From positions 115,163-179,162 of the forward strand of contig JALQPE010001955.1 in assembly GCA_030407315.1 (NCBI GenBank): 64,000 nucleotides of DNA, written 5' to 3'. Positions 22,216 through 33,665 of the stretch are shown here, piece after piece. Each line of letters begins with the position of its first letter. Within the stretch, counting starts at the first letter, position 1. Below the pieces are notes generated by a model that was not told where the DNA came from, ran no database searches, and saw only the letters and a list, made by a program, of their open reading frames with translations. The translations under genes were made by a program, and so were the position numbers. This DNA is from Asparagopsis taxiformis. Lineage: Eukaryota > Rhodophyta > Florideophyceae > Bonnemaisoniales > Bonnemaisoniaceae.

Positions 22216-24006
22216 TCCTGATATAGTAAAATTCGGTGTCTGGGAGTGGTGGATGAGATGGAGCGTCACGCTGTCGTGGGCATCTTTCTGGGGTAGAGGA
22301 AGGCAGTTCTAGCGCTATGAGGATGGGGCATGGACGGTATTCATATGGGAATGGACAGAATAGTACGGCTAGGAATTTTTATTTCGTAGTGACTATGAGC
22401 TAGCGAGAGGTATACGCGGTAGGATAGGTAGCAATCTAAGAGGGTGCGATATGGGAAGCTTCACTCTGGATTTGTTTATTTGCGCAGGCTACATTGAGAA
22501 TAAACAATCCCTATGTTAAAAATGCTACTACAACTAACACTATTCCGACGAGTAAAACTAAAACTACTAGAAAAGTCTAGAAATCTATCAACTGATTGAG
22601 CTGCATGAATAAGCTAGGAAATGAAGAGAAGAAGAAAAAATGATGTAGAGAAAGGAAACAAGTTAGTGACGTTGAATTGGAGAGGGAAATTGATGGTGAT
22701 TAGGAGACTAACGTACCTTAACAAATACCATTGCATCCCAAATTGAGATATGTACTCACAGGCAGAAAAGAAAAGTAGTGGAGAAGTGGTAAGAGAGAAA
22801 GATAAATGAAAGTAGAAGTGGAACACTCACCGACTGGAAACCTGAGAAAGAGAAAACGAATAGAAAACTGGGTTAGTGGCGTGAGTTGTGGAAACGTACC
22901 ATCATGGTTCATATCCGTCGGAGACAAAGCAACAACTTTGGCTTTGGAAGCAGTATTGATGATCTACAACTTACGCTTTGGAAGCAGTATAGATGATCTA
23001 TACTGCTTCCACAGCCGGGTTGTTGCTTTGTTTCCGACGGATATGAAGATGGAAACAGGGATTTCCAGAATCTGTTGTTTAAGTAGCACTCTGCGGGCGG
23101 AAATGACGTGTAGGAGAACAATAGAGGGATGAATTTGAAACGGAGCGGTGCGATGGGAGGCCCAGAAAAACGATACCTAGGGTGCGAATTACGCTTTGAA
23201 GCACATGACCTGGCAGAACAGGCGCAAAATTATTGTATCTTCTACCGCCTTCTCTAGTCTATAATGACGTCATCACTACAGAAATATAGGAAAAACACTA
23301 GCATATGGGGCCTACTGGAAAGGGGGAGGCGAGGAGTAGGAAAAATGGCGCACTTTCCTGGACGAGGAGTCCGCGCTTCCAGTGATGATTTGGACGGTAT
23401 ATATCGATGACGTCATTGCATGCTCTGAGCACACTTGGCAGGCAGTCAAAGCGGGCCACGTGGATGTGGGCGGCTAGGAAACAGCAGTGTGGGAGAAATT
23501 TTATAATTTTCATGTTGCAAGCGAGCAGTGAATCTGCATTGCAATATATAAATTTATGCTAATTTAAGATATCACACCGAGTACGATTCAACGAGAGATT
23601 GTGCTTTCAACTTGTAAATAGGGCCGAAAATGGTAGAGTATACGAGTAGGAAGTACGTGTATGAGAAAATCAGATTCAGTATTAGTGCCTAGAGCATCAC
23701 TGCGAAATAAACGGCCGTTTTCCGGAAATGGATACATCTTGGCTGGGTTTGTGGTTAGGGGATGCGATACAAGATAGCAAAACGATGTTGAGTCCGGATG
23801 AAATAGCAATCAATGTGCATAAAGCAATGAGCATAGGGCAAAGCATTGTGGTGAACCAGTTCATTGGATCGAATGAAAGCCTGGAAAGGTTTCGTAACGG
23901 TTAAAAGTAGTAGTACTGTATTGAGATAGTAGTCATGTCATAGAAGTTTAGAGTTGTATTCTATGCAACAAAACTGAGCGAAGAAGAAAAGAACAAAAAC
24001 ATCAAG
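22216..24006. other. Leader region of the transposase gene, with a foldback
   Basis: No convincing coding region. It contains the foldback at 22908-23047. The rest is A/T-rich and should carry the transposase promoter. Short frames crossing the foldback look fortuitous. Confidence 0.4.
22908..23047. repeat. 140-bp nested foldback
   Basis: Outer arms TTCATATCCGTCGG at 22908 and CCGACGGATATGAA ending at 23047 extend through ACAAAGCAACAAC and its complement. Inside, GGAAGCAGTATTGATGATCTA is followed by a near-perfect palindrome GGAAGCAGTATAGATGATC ... TACTGCTTCC at 22981-23010. Transcribed, it would form a long hairpin upstream of the transposase. Confidence 0.75.
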
Positions 24007-27000
24007 ATGGCTCCGAGACGGACTCCTATTCGAAAGAAAACCACAAGTCGTAGGACAAAGGCGAGATTCGATTCACTCAATGTGGCCAGTCCCAGTAAAC
24101 AGCTTCCTGGGAAACTGCAGGGAGAAATCCGCAGCAGTGATGCAGCCTGCATGAACAAAGAAATCCCGAGAGGTAATGAGCTACGACGTGAGTGTACCAC
24201 AGATGACCTATTGGAGTCCCCAATCCCTATGGGTGACACAATAGAAGGTTGTATTGATGTGTACAGCAACAACGATGAAGCTGGAAGTGACATCTACGTA
24301 GCATCGAGCACGCTAATGGAATCGGAAGAAGCAACCGGACGAGGTTCTGATTCCATTTCAACTGGAGGCCCGATAGACCGAAATGCTGGGGATGAAGCAT
24401 GTGGTGATTTCAAGGCATTACTACAATGGCCTGCGATGTATGGGGCTCTTCAGCTGAGTGGAACTCAAAGAATGACAAGAGCCCACTATGAAGGTACCCT
24501 GTTCGGAATGAATTTCCGCAGAGATCCAAGTGAGCACGTCCCGTCGGACTCTGTGATGCGACAGAAGATACTACCATTCTTGAGGAAACACTGCTATGCA
24601 AAGAGCTGTGACATCGAGTTTCCGATAGACCTTCGAAAGAGCGGAGCAAGAGCTGCACAGCATCGAGGTGCAGTAGGAACCCGTGGAACAACAGATGACA
24701 GAGACAATTGTGGAGGAATGGCGAAAGTTCGTATTGTACTCCCAAGCACATGGGCTCTGAAAGATGTCCAGACTCGACCAATCTTTAAAGCATTCCGCAG
24801 TGATGCGAACAATCGAAGCTCGGAAGGAGAAAAATCAACCGCAGAGTGCAGCATTGAAGATTCGTTCATTGCAAAGTGCAGGAGGGGTGTTTTGAGCGAC
24901 CCATTCGTTCGCACAGCAGTTGTTCCCATTGACAGCGATGGGAAAAAGGGTTTGAAGCACATTTATGTACCTGATGGAACAGCAATTCGAATCCGATGTC
25001 ATCCAGGAGCTCGTCAGGTTGCCGTCATCGAAAGAGCAAAAGGGTTCAGGAAGAATGACAGAGATGGTGGGAAACCGAAGAGGAGAAGAGTGGCGGTTAC
25101 GTCGTTGTGGGAACTTCATGCTAGGACCATAGTTACCTATGAGGCTCGACACGACGGTGAGCATGATGTGCATGTCGAAAAATATCTGCAGCCGCGAATG
25201 TCACATCTATTGGAATGGGAGAGGCAGCATGCTCTGCGAGCGATATCGCAATGTGTAATCGGAGCAGGAGCCAAGGGAAAAGGAACACGAGCTGGGGACG
25301 TGATAACCGTTCTATTACCAATTGGAATGGAAGAGGGTGATATTGTTCCACACGTCGTATTGGTGAACAGGTATTTGAAAGAGCAGGTCGGAGAAGCATC
25401 CACCATGTTACTTTGCTTTTCACCGGGCGCGAGCTTTGCTGAAGCCAGAAACCCGCCCGATAGACTAGGAAGCCCCAACTATGAAGAAATTCGTGTTTCA
25501 GGGGTGTTCTCGGATGGTTTCGGAGACCACAGGTCGCAATGGCACCCAGCGTCTCCGCGAGAAGATGCACCATGTTGGGGAAAGCTGGAGGATGGTCGAA
25601 ACTACTTTGTTTACCGATTTCTCCTTTACACGGATGACTTTGAACCATTCACAAGCAGGAAGGGAAGTTTTGGTGGATGCTATATGTTACCTCTCAATCT
25701 ACCGCCTCGGAAAAGGGGAAGCTACCAAGCGGTTCGAGTGATTGGTTTGCCACCTCCGGGAGTGTCCACAAATTGTGTATTGCGATATATCGTTCAAGAT
25801 ATAGTGCGAGGAAGCACAGAGGGTTTCCCAACGAAAAATGCAGAGGGAGAAGATATTGTGGTATTTCTAGACCCAGTGGGGAGCATTGGAGACTATCCTG
25901 CAGTTTCACATACCCTGGATGTTCTTGGACACACATCAAACTCTCCGTGCCACATCTGCAGTTTCCGCAAATATGACCTGAGCAGTACTGGTGGCACGAA
26001 GAATGCATACACTTCGGTAGTGAACGGGCAAACATCGACGCATGCCAGGAGCAAGTATCGGAATGCATCGACACGTAAGGATGCCACAGAAACCCAGCTT
26101 CGCACTCTCGGACTGGCTGCAGAAGAAGGGGAAGATTTACCATTTCATGTCCTGAGCACTTCCTTGGAAGCAGTGCAGGAAGAAGTACCGAAGACGGAAA
26201 ACGGAGTTTCAGTTGTCCCAGCAATTTTTGACCCGTACCGTTCCGCAGTGATAGCACCTGACCATCTATTGTCTGGACTGGCACAAGATGTACTGAACGC
26301 TTGTATTTCAGCTGCCAGCCCACGAATTCGAGAGGTAGCTGAATTGCAAATTCTGGGCGCTCTGAAGAAGTTCAGGATGGGAAGGCAGAACCGTTTATTT
26401 GGAACCAACAATCTGCTTTCCATGAACATGAGTGACATATTCAGTGTGCTTCTGATAGCACCTATGGCATTCGAAAACGCAGCTCGAATGATGGATGGGA
26501 AAGGGGAAGGTCATCGTGAAAAATTTGATGGGGCCGTCAAACTAGTAGTGATGTTTCAGAAGCTGGTTTCGTGTATTAGTTTCATGCCCGTATGGTGGAA
26601 AGACGGTCCCCATGAAGTAGAGACGGCTGACGGAGAAGGTGGCAGGAATGAATACATTCTGGGAAGAACTGTAGACTACGTGGAGACGTTGAATGAGTAT
26701 TGTCGGAAAGTGAAGGGAGCAGGAGCACATTTGGACAAGCCTAATGTTCATCGTCTTGTCGAGTTTTGTGTTCATACGCTTCCTGCCTACGGCTCTGTGA
26801 AGCACGTGCAGGAGCTTATATTCGAACGGATGCATCAGCCGCTGAAGAAAGGTGTGAGAATGTCCAATCACCAAAGCGAACAGCTTTCAGCGCTGGAATT
26901 AGTTCTTGCGGATGACTGGCAGACGAGAGTGGCCATTGTTTTGCGCGAAATCGGCATGGAGCCACAACATTGGTCCTCGTCCGAATGCTCTCAAATGGTC

Positions 27001-27810
27001 AACGTTCTTTCACAGGAGCTAGGGAGAGAAATAGATGTGGAAGACGAGGTAGTGAAAAACTGCTTCCAGGAACCGGTTCTCCAGCTTCTCTCCCAGCGTC
27101 GAGGAAAGATATTGTCGGCGGATGGTGAAATTGTGACGTGGAGAGGGCATGGAGGTATATCTATTGACGAGGTCAAGGAGTACATGAATGGAAAATGTGA
27201 TATGGCAGAGGGTGCTGTAGGTGTTTTCAAACGGTTCTTTACCGAAAGGTACGGAAGCGGAACAAGCGGGTGTGGAAAGTATGCCGAATGGGTGAGAAGA
27301 GTTTCTAGAAGCACTACGACAGAGTGGGGAAGGAAAACAGTGCAGAGGTCTGGCTCTCTAGAATCAGGAGCTATCATCCATGCTGTTTGCCCTGAACAGA
27401 TGAAATGTGAGGATGGTGCAACTTCACAAGCGATTCTGTACCCGGCGTCTCGTCTCACATCAGAGATAATGCGGGGAAGAATTAATTATGAACCGCGGTT
27501 TTTTATTGTTCTAGCGTTCTTTATCCTGAGGAACGAGAGTGCGAGAGATGAGCAAGGTACAGCTTATGGAGTTTGCCTGGGTTTGCAAAAAACTGATGAA
27601 GGAGTGTTCAAGGTCGAAGAGAGGCGACGAACAGTAATTGTGGAGATGAGTGAGGGAGTCACTGAGGTGTTTGGTATGCACTATTGCAATGGGAGTGTAT
27701 GCGAATATGATGAGAACATGAGGGAGGTAAGGCACGGACCCGGACTGCTGGAGGGTGGAGAGATATATGCACTATGTAGGCGAGACGGATTTCCACCGAG
27801 GGCTGCATGA
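24007..27810 (+). CDS. Tnp2/CACTA-like transposase (1267 aa), intact
   Basis: ATG at 24007, uninterrupted to 27810. The basic N-terminus (MAPRRTPIRKKTTSRRTK) suits nuclear entry or DNA binding. Around residues 620-650 the sequence VVFLDPVGSIGDYPAVS ... GHTSNSPCHICS matches the Tnp2-type pattern of an acidic residue, DxPA, GH, then CxxC. Around residue 940 FERMHQPLKKGVRMSN resembles the C-terminal conserved block of the same families. The expected role is to bind the terminal and subterminal repeats and cut-and-paste the element. It is the only transposase between the terminal repeats and is followed by a palindrome block. Acidic catalytic residues are not assigned individually. The possibility of spliced forms is open, but the single frame makes introns unnecessary. 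Confidence 0.7.
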   Translation: MAPRRTPIRKKTTSRRTKARFDSLNVASPSKQLPGKLQGEIRSSDAACMNKEIPRGNELRRECTTDDLLESPIPMGDTIEGCIDVYSNNDEAGSDIYVASSTLMESEEATGRGSDSISTGGPIDRNAGDEACGDFKALLQWPAMYGALQLSGTQRMTRAHYEGTLFGMNFRRDPSEHVPSDSVMRQKILPFLRKHCYAKSCDIEFPIDLRKSGARAAQHRGAVGTRGTTDDRDNCGGMAKVRIVLPSTWALKDVQTRPIFKAFRSDANNRSSEGEKSTAECSIEDSFIAKCRRGVLSDPFVRTAVVPIDSDGKKGLKHIYVPDGTAIRIRCHPGARQVAVIERAKGFRKNDRDGGKPKRRRVAVTSLWELHARTIVTYEARHDGEHDVHVEKYLQPRMSHLLEWERQHALRAISQCVIGAGAKGKGTRAGDVITVLLPIGMEEGDIVPHVVLVNRYLKEQVGEASTMLLCFSPGASFAEARNPPDRLGSPNYEEIRVSGVFSDGFGDHRSQWHPASPREDAPCWGKLEDGRNYFVYRFLLYTDDFEPFTSRKGSFGGCYMLPLNLPPRKRGSYQAVRVIGLPPPGVSTNCVLRYIVQDIVRGSTEGFPTKNAEGEDIVVFLDPVGSIGDYPAVSHTLDVLGHTSNSPCHICSFRKYDLSSTGGTKNAYTSVVNGQTSTHARSKYRNASTRKDATETQLRTLGLAAEEGEDLPFHVLSTSLEAVQEEVPKTENGVSVVPAIFDPYRSAVIAPDHLLSGLAQDVLNACISAASPRIREVAELQILGALKKFRMGRQNRLFGTNNLLSMNMSDIFSVLLIAPMAFENAARMMDGKGEGHREKFDGAVKLVVMFQKLVSCISFMPVWWKDGPHEVETADGEGGRNEYILGRTVDYVETLNEYCRKVKGAGAHLDKPNVHRLVEFCVHTLPAYGSVKHVQELIFERMHQPLKKGVRMSNHQSEQLSALELVLADDWQTRVAIVLREIGMEPQHWSSSECSQMVNVLSQELGREIDVEDEVVKNCFQEPVLQLLSQRRGKILSADGEIVTWRGHGGISIDEVKEYMNGKCDMAEGAVGVFKRFFTERYGSGTSGCGKYAEWVRRVSRSTTTEWGRKTVQRSGSLESGAIIHAVCPEQMKCEDGATSQAILYPASRLTSEIMRGRINYEPRFFIVLAFFILRNESARDEQGTAYGVCLGLQKTDEGVFKVEERRRTVIVEMSEGVTEVFGMHYCNGSVCEYDENMREVRHGPGLLEGGEIYALCRRDGFPPRAA

Positions 27811-29033
27811 TTTTTAGGGAAGAATAAAATGAATAACCAGATGCATCACATATGAATTGTACACTCTAGGGCGGTGGTGGATTGGTGCAAAGTAGTGGGG
27901 AGAGGATCTGAGAGGATGGAGGGAGGTATGCTTACAGCAAAGTCATCGTTACGATGACTTTGCTGTAAGAAAACGTTTCCATTACAGTGGCCAAGAATTT
28001 TTTACCGGGTAAAAAAATCGTGGCAGCTGTAATGATTTGCTTTCTTACAGCAAAGTCATCGTAACGATGACTTTGCTGTAAGGAACCGTTTCCTTGCAGT
28101 GGCCGAAGAATTTTTTACCGGGTAAAAAATCAGCAAGAAATTTTACCGGGTAAAAAAATTGTGGCCGCTGTAATGATTTGCTTTCTTACAGCAAAGTCAT
28201 CGTTACGATGACTTTGCTGTAAGAAAACGTTTCATTACAGCGGCCACAATTTTTTACCCGGTAAAGAAATCATGGCTGCTGTAATGTTTTCTTTTCTTAC
28301 AGCAAAGTCATCGTAACGATGACTTTGCTGTAAGAAAACGTTTCATTACAGCAAATTCATCGATAGTTAAGGTTAAGTAACCAACTTTAGGATGTCCAGA
28401 GGACCTGCTCGTTGTAAGGAATAAGGAATATTGATCAACTGACGAAGAGGAAGCATTTTGAATCGACTAGGGTAGGAACGCAATGAGATTTGGTATGCAA
28501 GAAAACTGAATCGCAGTAGTGAATAGGTAGTTGAAATGAATTCATATTGATGTTCTTTGGTGTATTGTCCATTGGAGCACATTGAAAACCATTTATATGA
28601 TCACCGTTTAAATAGTCTATGAATCCTTTGCAGCCGAGTACGCCAATAGGAAGAAATTCAAGCAGTGGCCTGCACGGGAACCGTTCATTTGTGAGTAGCA
28701 AAAGTTAGTGTAGAAATGAATTTTTCAGACTTGTAGGAGAGGTGGATCGTAGTAAATGTATAAAACTCACGTAGAATCGATTGATAGGAATCAATGGTAC
28801 GGAAGAAGAAGCGAGGTGGAGAGTGTGGATGAAATAGGTTGTTGGAATATGAATGATAATTGACGTGGTGAGGTAAACGGGTTCGATTGCATTATATGCG
28901 CTAGAGGTACATACTATTAGGTGTAGATTGATGGAAAGGGCTAAACGCTTTGTGGAGGTATCAGGATCAGGTAGAGTCAGAGGTGCTGAGCGGGTGCAGC
29001 GTAAGGTTCATCAGGACTGAACGTAGGTAGGGA
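27811..29033. other. Intergenic: palindrome block then A/T-rich leader
   Basis: The palindrome block occupies about 27930-28375. From 28376 to 29033 I see no gene; it should carry the promoter of the next gene. Confidence 0.4.
27930..28375. repeat. Palindrome block after the transposase
   Basis: Four 37-nt palindromes (TTACAGCAAAGTCATCG arms) start near 27931, 28045, 28187 and 28297, spaced about 110-140 bp, with TTTACCGGGTAAA-type palindromes between them. The centres alternate between GTTAC and GTAAC. Confidence 0.85.
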
Positions 29034-32000
29034 ATGTCTTGTCCGGACAGTATAAGAGAGGAAGCTGAGAGACGGGAAGCGCACTCGGAGGTACCACAAT
29101 TGTGGATTTCATCGTCTACACAACATTTGAACAGAGAACCGATTGAACGAACTGAGATTGCAGGGATTACAATGGGAGACAATAGTATCATGAATACTAC
29201 AGCGGAGAAGAGCAATTCTCCTTCTGCTGAAGAGAAAAGCATCACTATTGCTCAGTACAGCTCTTCTAAAGTGCAAGTTGATCCTCGCAAAGTGAAATTT
29301 CCGACAGTGACCTCCCGTTTGGTGCGACCGGGTCGTGTAAACGAACTGGCCAGCATTTTCATGGATAGAGGTTTCTCTACCACTGGAACTATGATTACAG
29401 TCTGCAAAATGGAAGATAACGAAGGAGACGAGTTTTACTGCATCGATGGCTCTCATCGCATAGCTGCTCTGCAACTATGCCTGGAGAAGTACTCAGGAAA
29501 GAACAGGGATTCCTTGGAATTGGTTTGGGTACAACAGTTGATTGCGCCGAACGGGCGTCTAATTTTCGATGCGCTGGAGGTTCTGAAACTGTCTCTCGAA
29601 GCCAATATACAAACTCACGATGTCGCTTCTGTGAGCATTGCCGACAATGTGTGTGCGGTCATAGAGTTTCTCAGGTTTTCCAACCAGATGGATCTTCCTG
29701 TTGTCCGGCTTATTCCTATTCTGAAAGAAGTGAGCTATATTCTGCCGTCCGACAGGAACCGTTCGGAGAACTCGTATAGGCAGTACATCAACATTGCGAA
29801 GGGGTTCAATCGCACAGACAGCGTTGCTTTCGTGTACTGGAGCTCTATCCCTAGCGTTTACAATGCTTTGGATAGGAACAGAGAAATCGAGGATGCAAGA
29901 ACCGAGGGAAGAGATCCGGACTTTTCTCGAATTGACTCTGCCGATATGTACGGGTGCGTGCTCGATCTTGTCAATAACGCAATATTCCGCAATGGCACGG
30001 ACGGACGCGGGACGCGCGATAAGGAGTGGTTCCAGTGGTTTGTGCTCGAGATGACAGCGTCGTGGACAAGGATGAGGAGGAAGAGAGGACTTGTCAGAAA
30101 TATCGGAAGCGGAAGTCCGTTCACGATGCGCACTTGGCTACTGGCTCTGTTGGCCATCTATGATATGGCAGAGGTCGTCCGCAAGTGGTTGAACTCTGCA
30201 ACGATGGAGGAATTCGTGCGAACGGATTTGGCAGCAGAAAACGCGAAGGAGGTCGGGGATAATGATCATCGCATTGGAGAGCGCATTGTATTCGTCCTTG
30301 TCGACTTTCATGACGACGTGGTAGACAGTAGCAGTCTGAGAACCAAGAACGGGATGTTTACAAACAGTTTTTACGACAAACTGGAATATGCTACCGGGAC
30401 AAAGGCAATGCAGGAGACGAAAGCGGAGGAGGAGAGGGAACGGAATCGCATGACCCCCGGAGAAATAGAAAAAGCACTTGTTGATGGCGCCAAAGCAGAA
30501 GACGAAGAAGCACCTACTGCCGCAGAACAGGGAAATAATTCTACAGAGAAGGAAACTGTGGAAACTTCTGGTCCTGTTCAAGCAGAAGAAGGAGTATCTG
30601 CCGAAGCCCAAGCAGAGCAGGAAGTTTCTGCTGTTGTGGAGGAAGAACAGGAAATTACTCCAAATGTGGTGGCTGAAGAAGTGATTCCTGCTGTCGCGAC
30701 GAAAGCAATAGAAGAGGCACCTCTGAGCACCCCGAAAGAAGCAGAAGACCGTCCTGCCGCAGCAAAAGAGGGAGGACAGGAACGTCCTGCCACGCGTCTT
30801 GCAGCAGCTGAGAAGAGGGAAGCAGAACGTCTTGCTGTTCTCCAAAAAGAACAGGAACGTCTTTCAGCTTCAAGGGCAGAGCGGGAAAGTCGTGCCAGGG
30901 ATAATTCGCCGGGAAGGATTGTCAGAGAAGATCTTCCTCAGGGAAGGAAACAAAGCGGCGATACGCAAAGTCTGGATATCAACTTGGACAATAGTGGTCG
31001 CATGGACATAGACACGCCTGGACAACAAGCTGGAGATGCGCAGAACCGCTCTGTGATATTGAAACTTCGAATCAGGACACCAGAAACTTACAGCACTAGC
31101 CCGGCCGAAGTGGACAAGGAGAATTCGGGAAGAAGCAGGAGTTCTGGTGGAAGCGGCGATGAAAACGAGTCCAGGTTGGATAAGAAGCGAAGAAGGGAAG
31201 ATACTAGCGCGAAGTTTTCTGAGCCCAATACGCCGGATGACAACATTGAGATTGGGCCTCCCCGGGAAAAGAAGAGTAGAGTCAATGCAAGAAAACGAAC
31301 GACTGGAGAAGAAGCACCACTCTTCACTGACGAGCAAGAAAACTCCCTTCCAGACCGCACATTCGCAGAGGACATACCTGAGAAGCTGCCTTTATGCGTT
31401 CCTTCCAACTCGAGAATGAAGTATTATATCACAGAAGAAGACATTGATACAATCCGGACGGAGATAATGGAAGCAGCTGCAGGCTACTCTACTTTGGTAT
31501 GTCCCCTCGGTTCTTGTGAAAGCCAACAATACTTCAGCTACCAGAGAAGAATGATCGACGAGCTTGGTTACGTGGTGTTGCAAGACATTTTCTCTTCTAC
31601 TACAGTGGGAGCAGCTACGCACGAGTTATTCACACAGATGGCCAGCACATTCCAAGGTACTACAAGTGGCTCAAGTGCAAGTCAGAAGAACCCGTGGAAA
31701 CCACTTCGACCGAAAGACAGCACTGGTGTATTCAAGACGGACCGGAAAAGCATCTGCGATGACCTTGAGCAAGAAAGCGCGCGGCAGTACAGGAACAAGC
31801 TGATTCTGGAGCTAGGTAAGGCGATTTGTGCGGAGAACCTGAAGCTCGGGTTTGGAAGAGAAGAAGCGGTGGTCTTTCCAGAAACGGGTCTTCGTCTGAT
31901 TTTGACCGCAGAAGGTAGTCAGGAGCAACTTATGCATACCGATGTTCCCGTCCGTGAGGGAACTGGAACTGGTCCTCTCAACTCGCCATCATATTTCATG

Positions 32001-32294
32001 ATGGCTGCTGGTGCGGATGGGTTCATCATTCGTATCGCCAAGTTCAGCCATGTGTGCCTAAGTCATCCAGCGAAAGACAAGTACCGCGTGCCAGTGACGA
32101 ACGTGCGCATCCCACCGTATTCCCTGCTTGTATGCCGAACGGACGTGTATCACGGAGGAATGGGATTCGCGGAGGGTCGTTCTTCGGTGAGGTACCAGCA
32201 TCCTATCCGGTCCCATCTATCACTGCGAACTTCCAGGGAGAAGTTGCTACAGCCTCCCTTCAATGTCAACTACTGGGAGCGTTTAGATATCTGA
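29034..32294 (+). CDS. ParB-like / 2OG-Fe(II) dioxygenase-like fusion (1086 aa)
   Basis: ATG at 29034 (a later ATG at 29171 would also keep every domain). ParB-like N-domain at ~80-150: VQVDPRKVKFPT, VNELASIFMDRGF, then DGSHRIAAL at 138. A helical region follows (~160-420), shared with the genes at 33871, 39611 and 16901. Residues ~460-640 are Glu/Ala-rich, and basic clusters near 710-760 (KKRRRED, REKKSRVNARKR) look like nuclear signals. C-terminal ~800-1086: HTD at 968-970, YHGG with His at 1040 and VRYQHPIRSH near 1056 fit the HxD...H...R set of 2OG-Fe(II) dioxygenases. Substrate unknown; oxidation of a DNA base or protein is possible, but TET/JBP membership is not shown. Intact and flanked by palindrome blocks. 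Confidence 0.65.
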   Translation: MSCPDSIREEAERREAHSEVPQLWISSSTQHLNREPIERTEIAGITMGDNSIMNTTAEKSNSPSAEEKSITIAQYSSSKVQVDPRKVKFPTVTSRLVRPGRVNELASIFMDRGFSTTGTMITVCKMEDNEGDEFYCIDGSHRIAALQLCLEKYSGKNRDSLELVWVQQLIAPNGRLIFDALEVLKLSLEANIQTHDVASVSIADNVCAVIEFLRFSNQMDLPVVRLIPILKEVSYILPSDRNRSENSYRQYINIAKGFNRTDSVAFVYWSSIPSVYNALDRNREIEDARTEGRDPDFSRIDSADMYGCVLDLVNNAIFRNGTDGRGTRDKEWFQWFVLEMTASWTRMRRKRGLVRNIGSGSPFTMRTWLLALLAIYDMAEVVRKWLNSATMEEFVRTDLAAENAKEVGDNDHRIGERIVFVLVDFHDDVVDSSSLRTKNGMFTNSFYDKLEYATGTKAMQETKAEEERERNRMTPGEIEKALVDGAKAEDEEAPTAAEQGNNSTEKETVETSGPVQAEEGVSAEAQAEQEVSAVVEEEQEITPNVVAEEVIPAVATKAIEEAPLSTPKEAEDRPAAAKEGGQERPATRLAAAEKREAERLAVLQKEQERLSASRAERESRARDNSPGRIVREDLPQGRKQSGDTQSLDINLDNSGRMDIDTPGQQAGDAQNRSVILKLRIRTPETYSTSPAEVDKENSGRSRSSGGSGDENESRLDKKRRREDTSAKFSEPNTPDDNIEIGPPREKKSRVNARKRTTGEEAPLFTDEQENSLPDRTFAEDIPEKLPLCVPSNSRMKYYITEEDIDTIRTEIMEAAAGYSTLVCPLGSCESQQYFSYQRRMIDELGYVVLQDIFSSTTVGAATHELFTQMASTFQGTTSGSSASQKNPWKPLRPKDSTGVFKTDRKSICDDLEQESARQYRNKLILELGKAICAENLKLGFGREEAVVFPETGLRLILTAEGSQEQLMHTDVPVREGTGTGPLNSPSYFMMAAGADGFIIRIAKFSHVCLSHPAKDKYRVPVTNVRIPPYSLLVCRTDVYHGGMGFAEGRSSVRYQHPIRSHLSLRTSREKLLQPPFNVNYWERLDI

Positions 32295-32514
32295 TGAAAT
32301 TAGTTCTTAATAGCATTCTATGGCAGGCATCAAGGCCGCCTTCAAGTAAACGATGAAAGTTAGGCTAGTACATGACGTTTGCGTATGTAGACGGGTCGAG
32401 AGATATACAATACTCAATTTAATATGAGAAGGGGAGGAAACTATGGTGGGCACTACTAGAATAGAACAAGGTAATATCGCAGTCGTCTTTGGTTACAACA
32501 TTGAGGTGAGGAAG

Positions 32515-32815
32515 GCTTACAGATGATGCAGTTTCGCTGGGGTGCTGACAGCAAAGTCATCGTTACGATGACTTTGCTGTAATGATTTGATTTCTTACAG
32601 CAAAGTCATCGTAACGATGACTTTGCTGTAAGAAATCAAATCATTACAGCGGCCACAATTTTTTACCGGGTAAAAAATTCTTGCTGATTTTTTTACCCGG
32701 TAAAATTTTCTCACCACTGTAATCAAACCTTTCCTTACAGCAAAGTCATCGTAACGATGACTTTGCTGTAAGCATCCCGGGTAAACGGCTTCGGCTGTAA
32801 GCGGTTGGGAGTTTC
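32515..32815. repeat. Palindrome block between the dioxygenase genes (1)
   Basis: Three 37-nt palindromes start near 32548, 32595 and 32736. The block closes GGTAAACGGCTTCGGCTGTAAG, the reverse complement of the opening seen at other blocks (CTTACAGCCGAAGCCGTTTACC), so the unit has its own inverted ends. Confidence 0.85.
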
Positions 32816-33339
32816 GTCCGTCTCCCACCCTGGGAAGGGTGAGAAGGGAAGTGTGGAGCCGGGAACATCGTACAACGATGGTTTGGACGACTGTTGACGG
32901 CTCTGGGGAGCACTCTGCGTCGTGCAAGCCTGGTTTGCGCTGGCTGCACTACCTGGTATTGAACGGTTCTGTGCGCAAAGTTTACTCATGAAGGAGGTAG
33001 GGTGTTGTGTACCACACCAACCATAGTTACTAACATTTGCAGTGTACTCTAGTGATGTAATTATTATTCTAGTTTCTAGCTATACAATGATATTAAGTAA
33101 GTCAGATGTGCACAGAGCATGGTCTAAGCCTAGCACGGTAGAGAAAGATGGAAGAAAGATTGAAGGGTAGGCATGCAGAGGTATGAAGGCAGCAGTATGT
33201 GTAGACTATGGCAGTGGTAAGAAAATATTTCATGCACCAAAGGGTGGGTAGAGTGACATTAGAGAGGTGGTGTGTAGGGGGAAGGTAGGTGGAGATGATG
33301 AAGGAGGACAACAGAAACGAGAGCGAGGGTTGAGACCAA

Positions 33340-33665
33340 CGGCTTACAGATGGAGCAGTTTACCAGGGATGCTTACAGCAAAGTCATCGTTACGATGACT
33401 TTGCTGTAAGGAAAGGTTTCATTACAGTGGCCATGATTTCTTTACCCGGTAAAAAAATTCCTGGCCGCTGTAATGAAAACGTTTTCTTACAGCAAAGTCA
33501 TCGTAACGATGACTTTGCTGTCAGGAAACAAAACATTACAGTGGCCATGATTTCTTTACCCGGTAAAAAAATTCCTGGCCTCTGTAATGAAACGTTTCCT
33601 TACAGCAAAGTCATCGTAACGATGGCTTTGCTGTAAGGATCCTTGGTAAACTGCCTGAGCTGTAA
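33340..33665. repeat. Palindrome block between the dioxygenase genes (2)
   Basis: Three 37-nt palindromes start near 33372, 33485 and 33598, one with an altered arm (GATGGCTTTGCTG). Between them are two almost identical TTTACCCGGTAAAAAAATTCCTGGCC segments. Confidence 0.85.

Noticed and set aside
21490..22269. Long minus-strand reading frame of Cys/Pro/Gln-rich repeats
   Set aside because: It is produced by the 35-bp tandem array; several frames on both strands are open because of the repeat, and stops appear as soon as the unit length varies.
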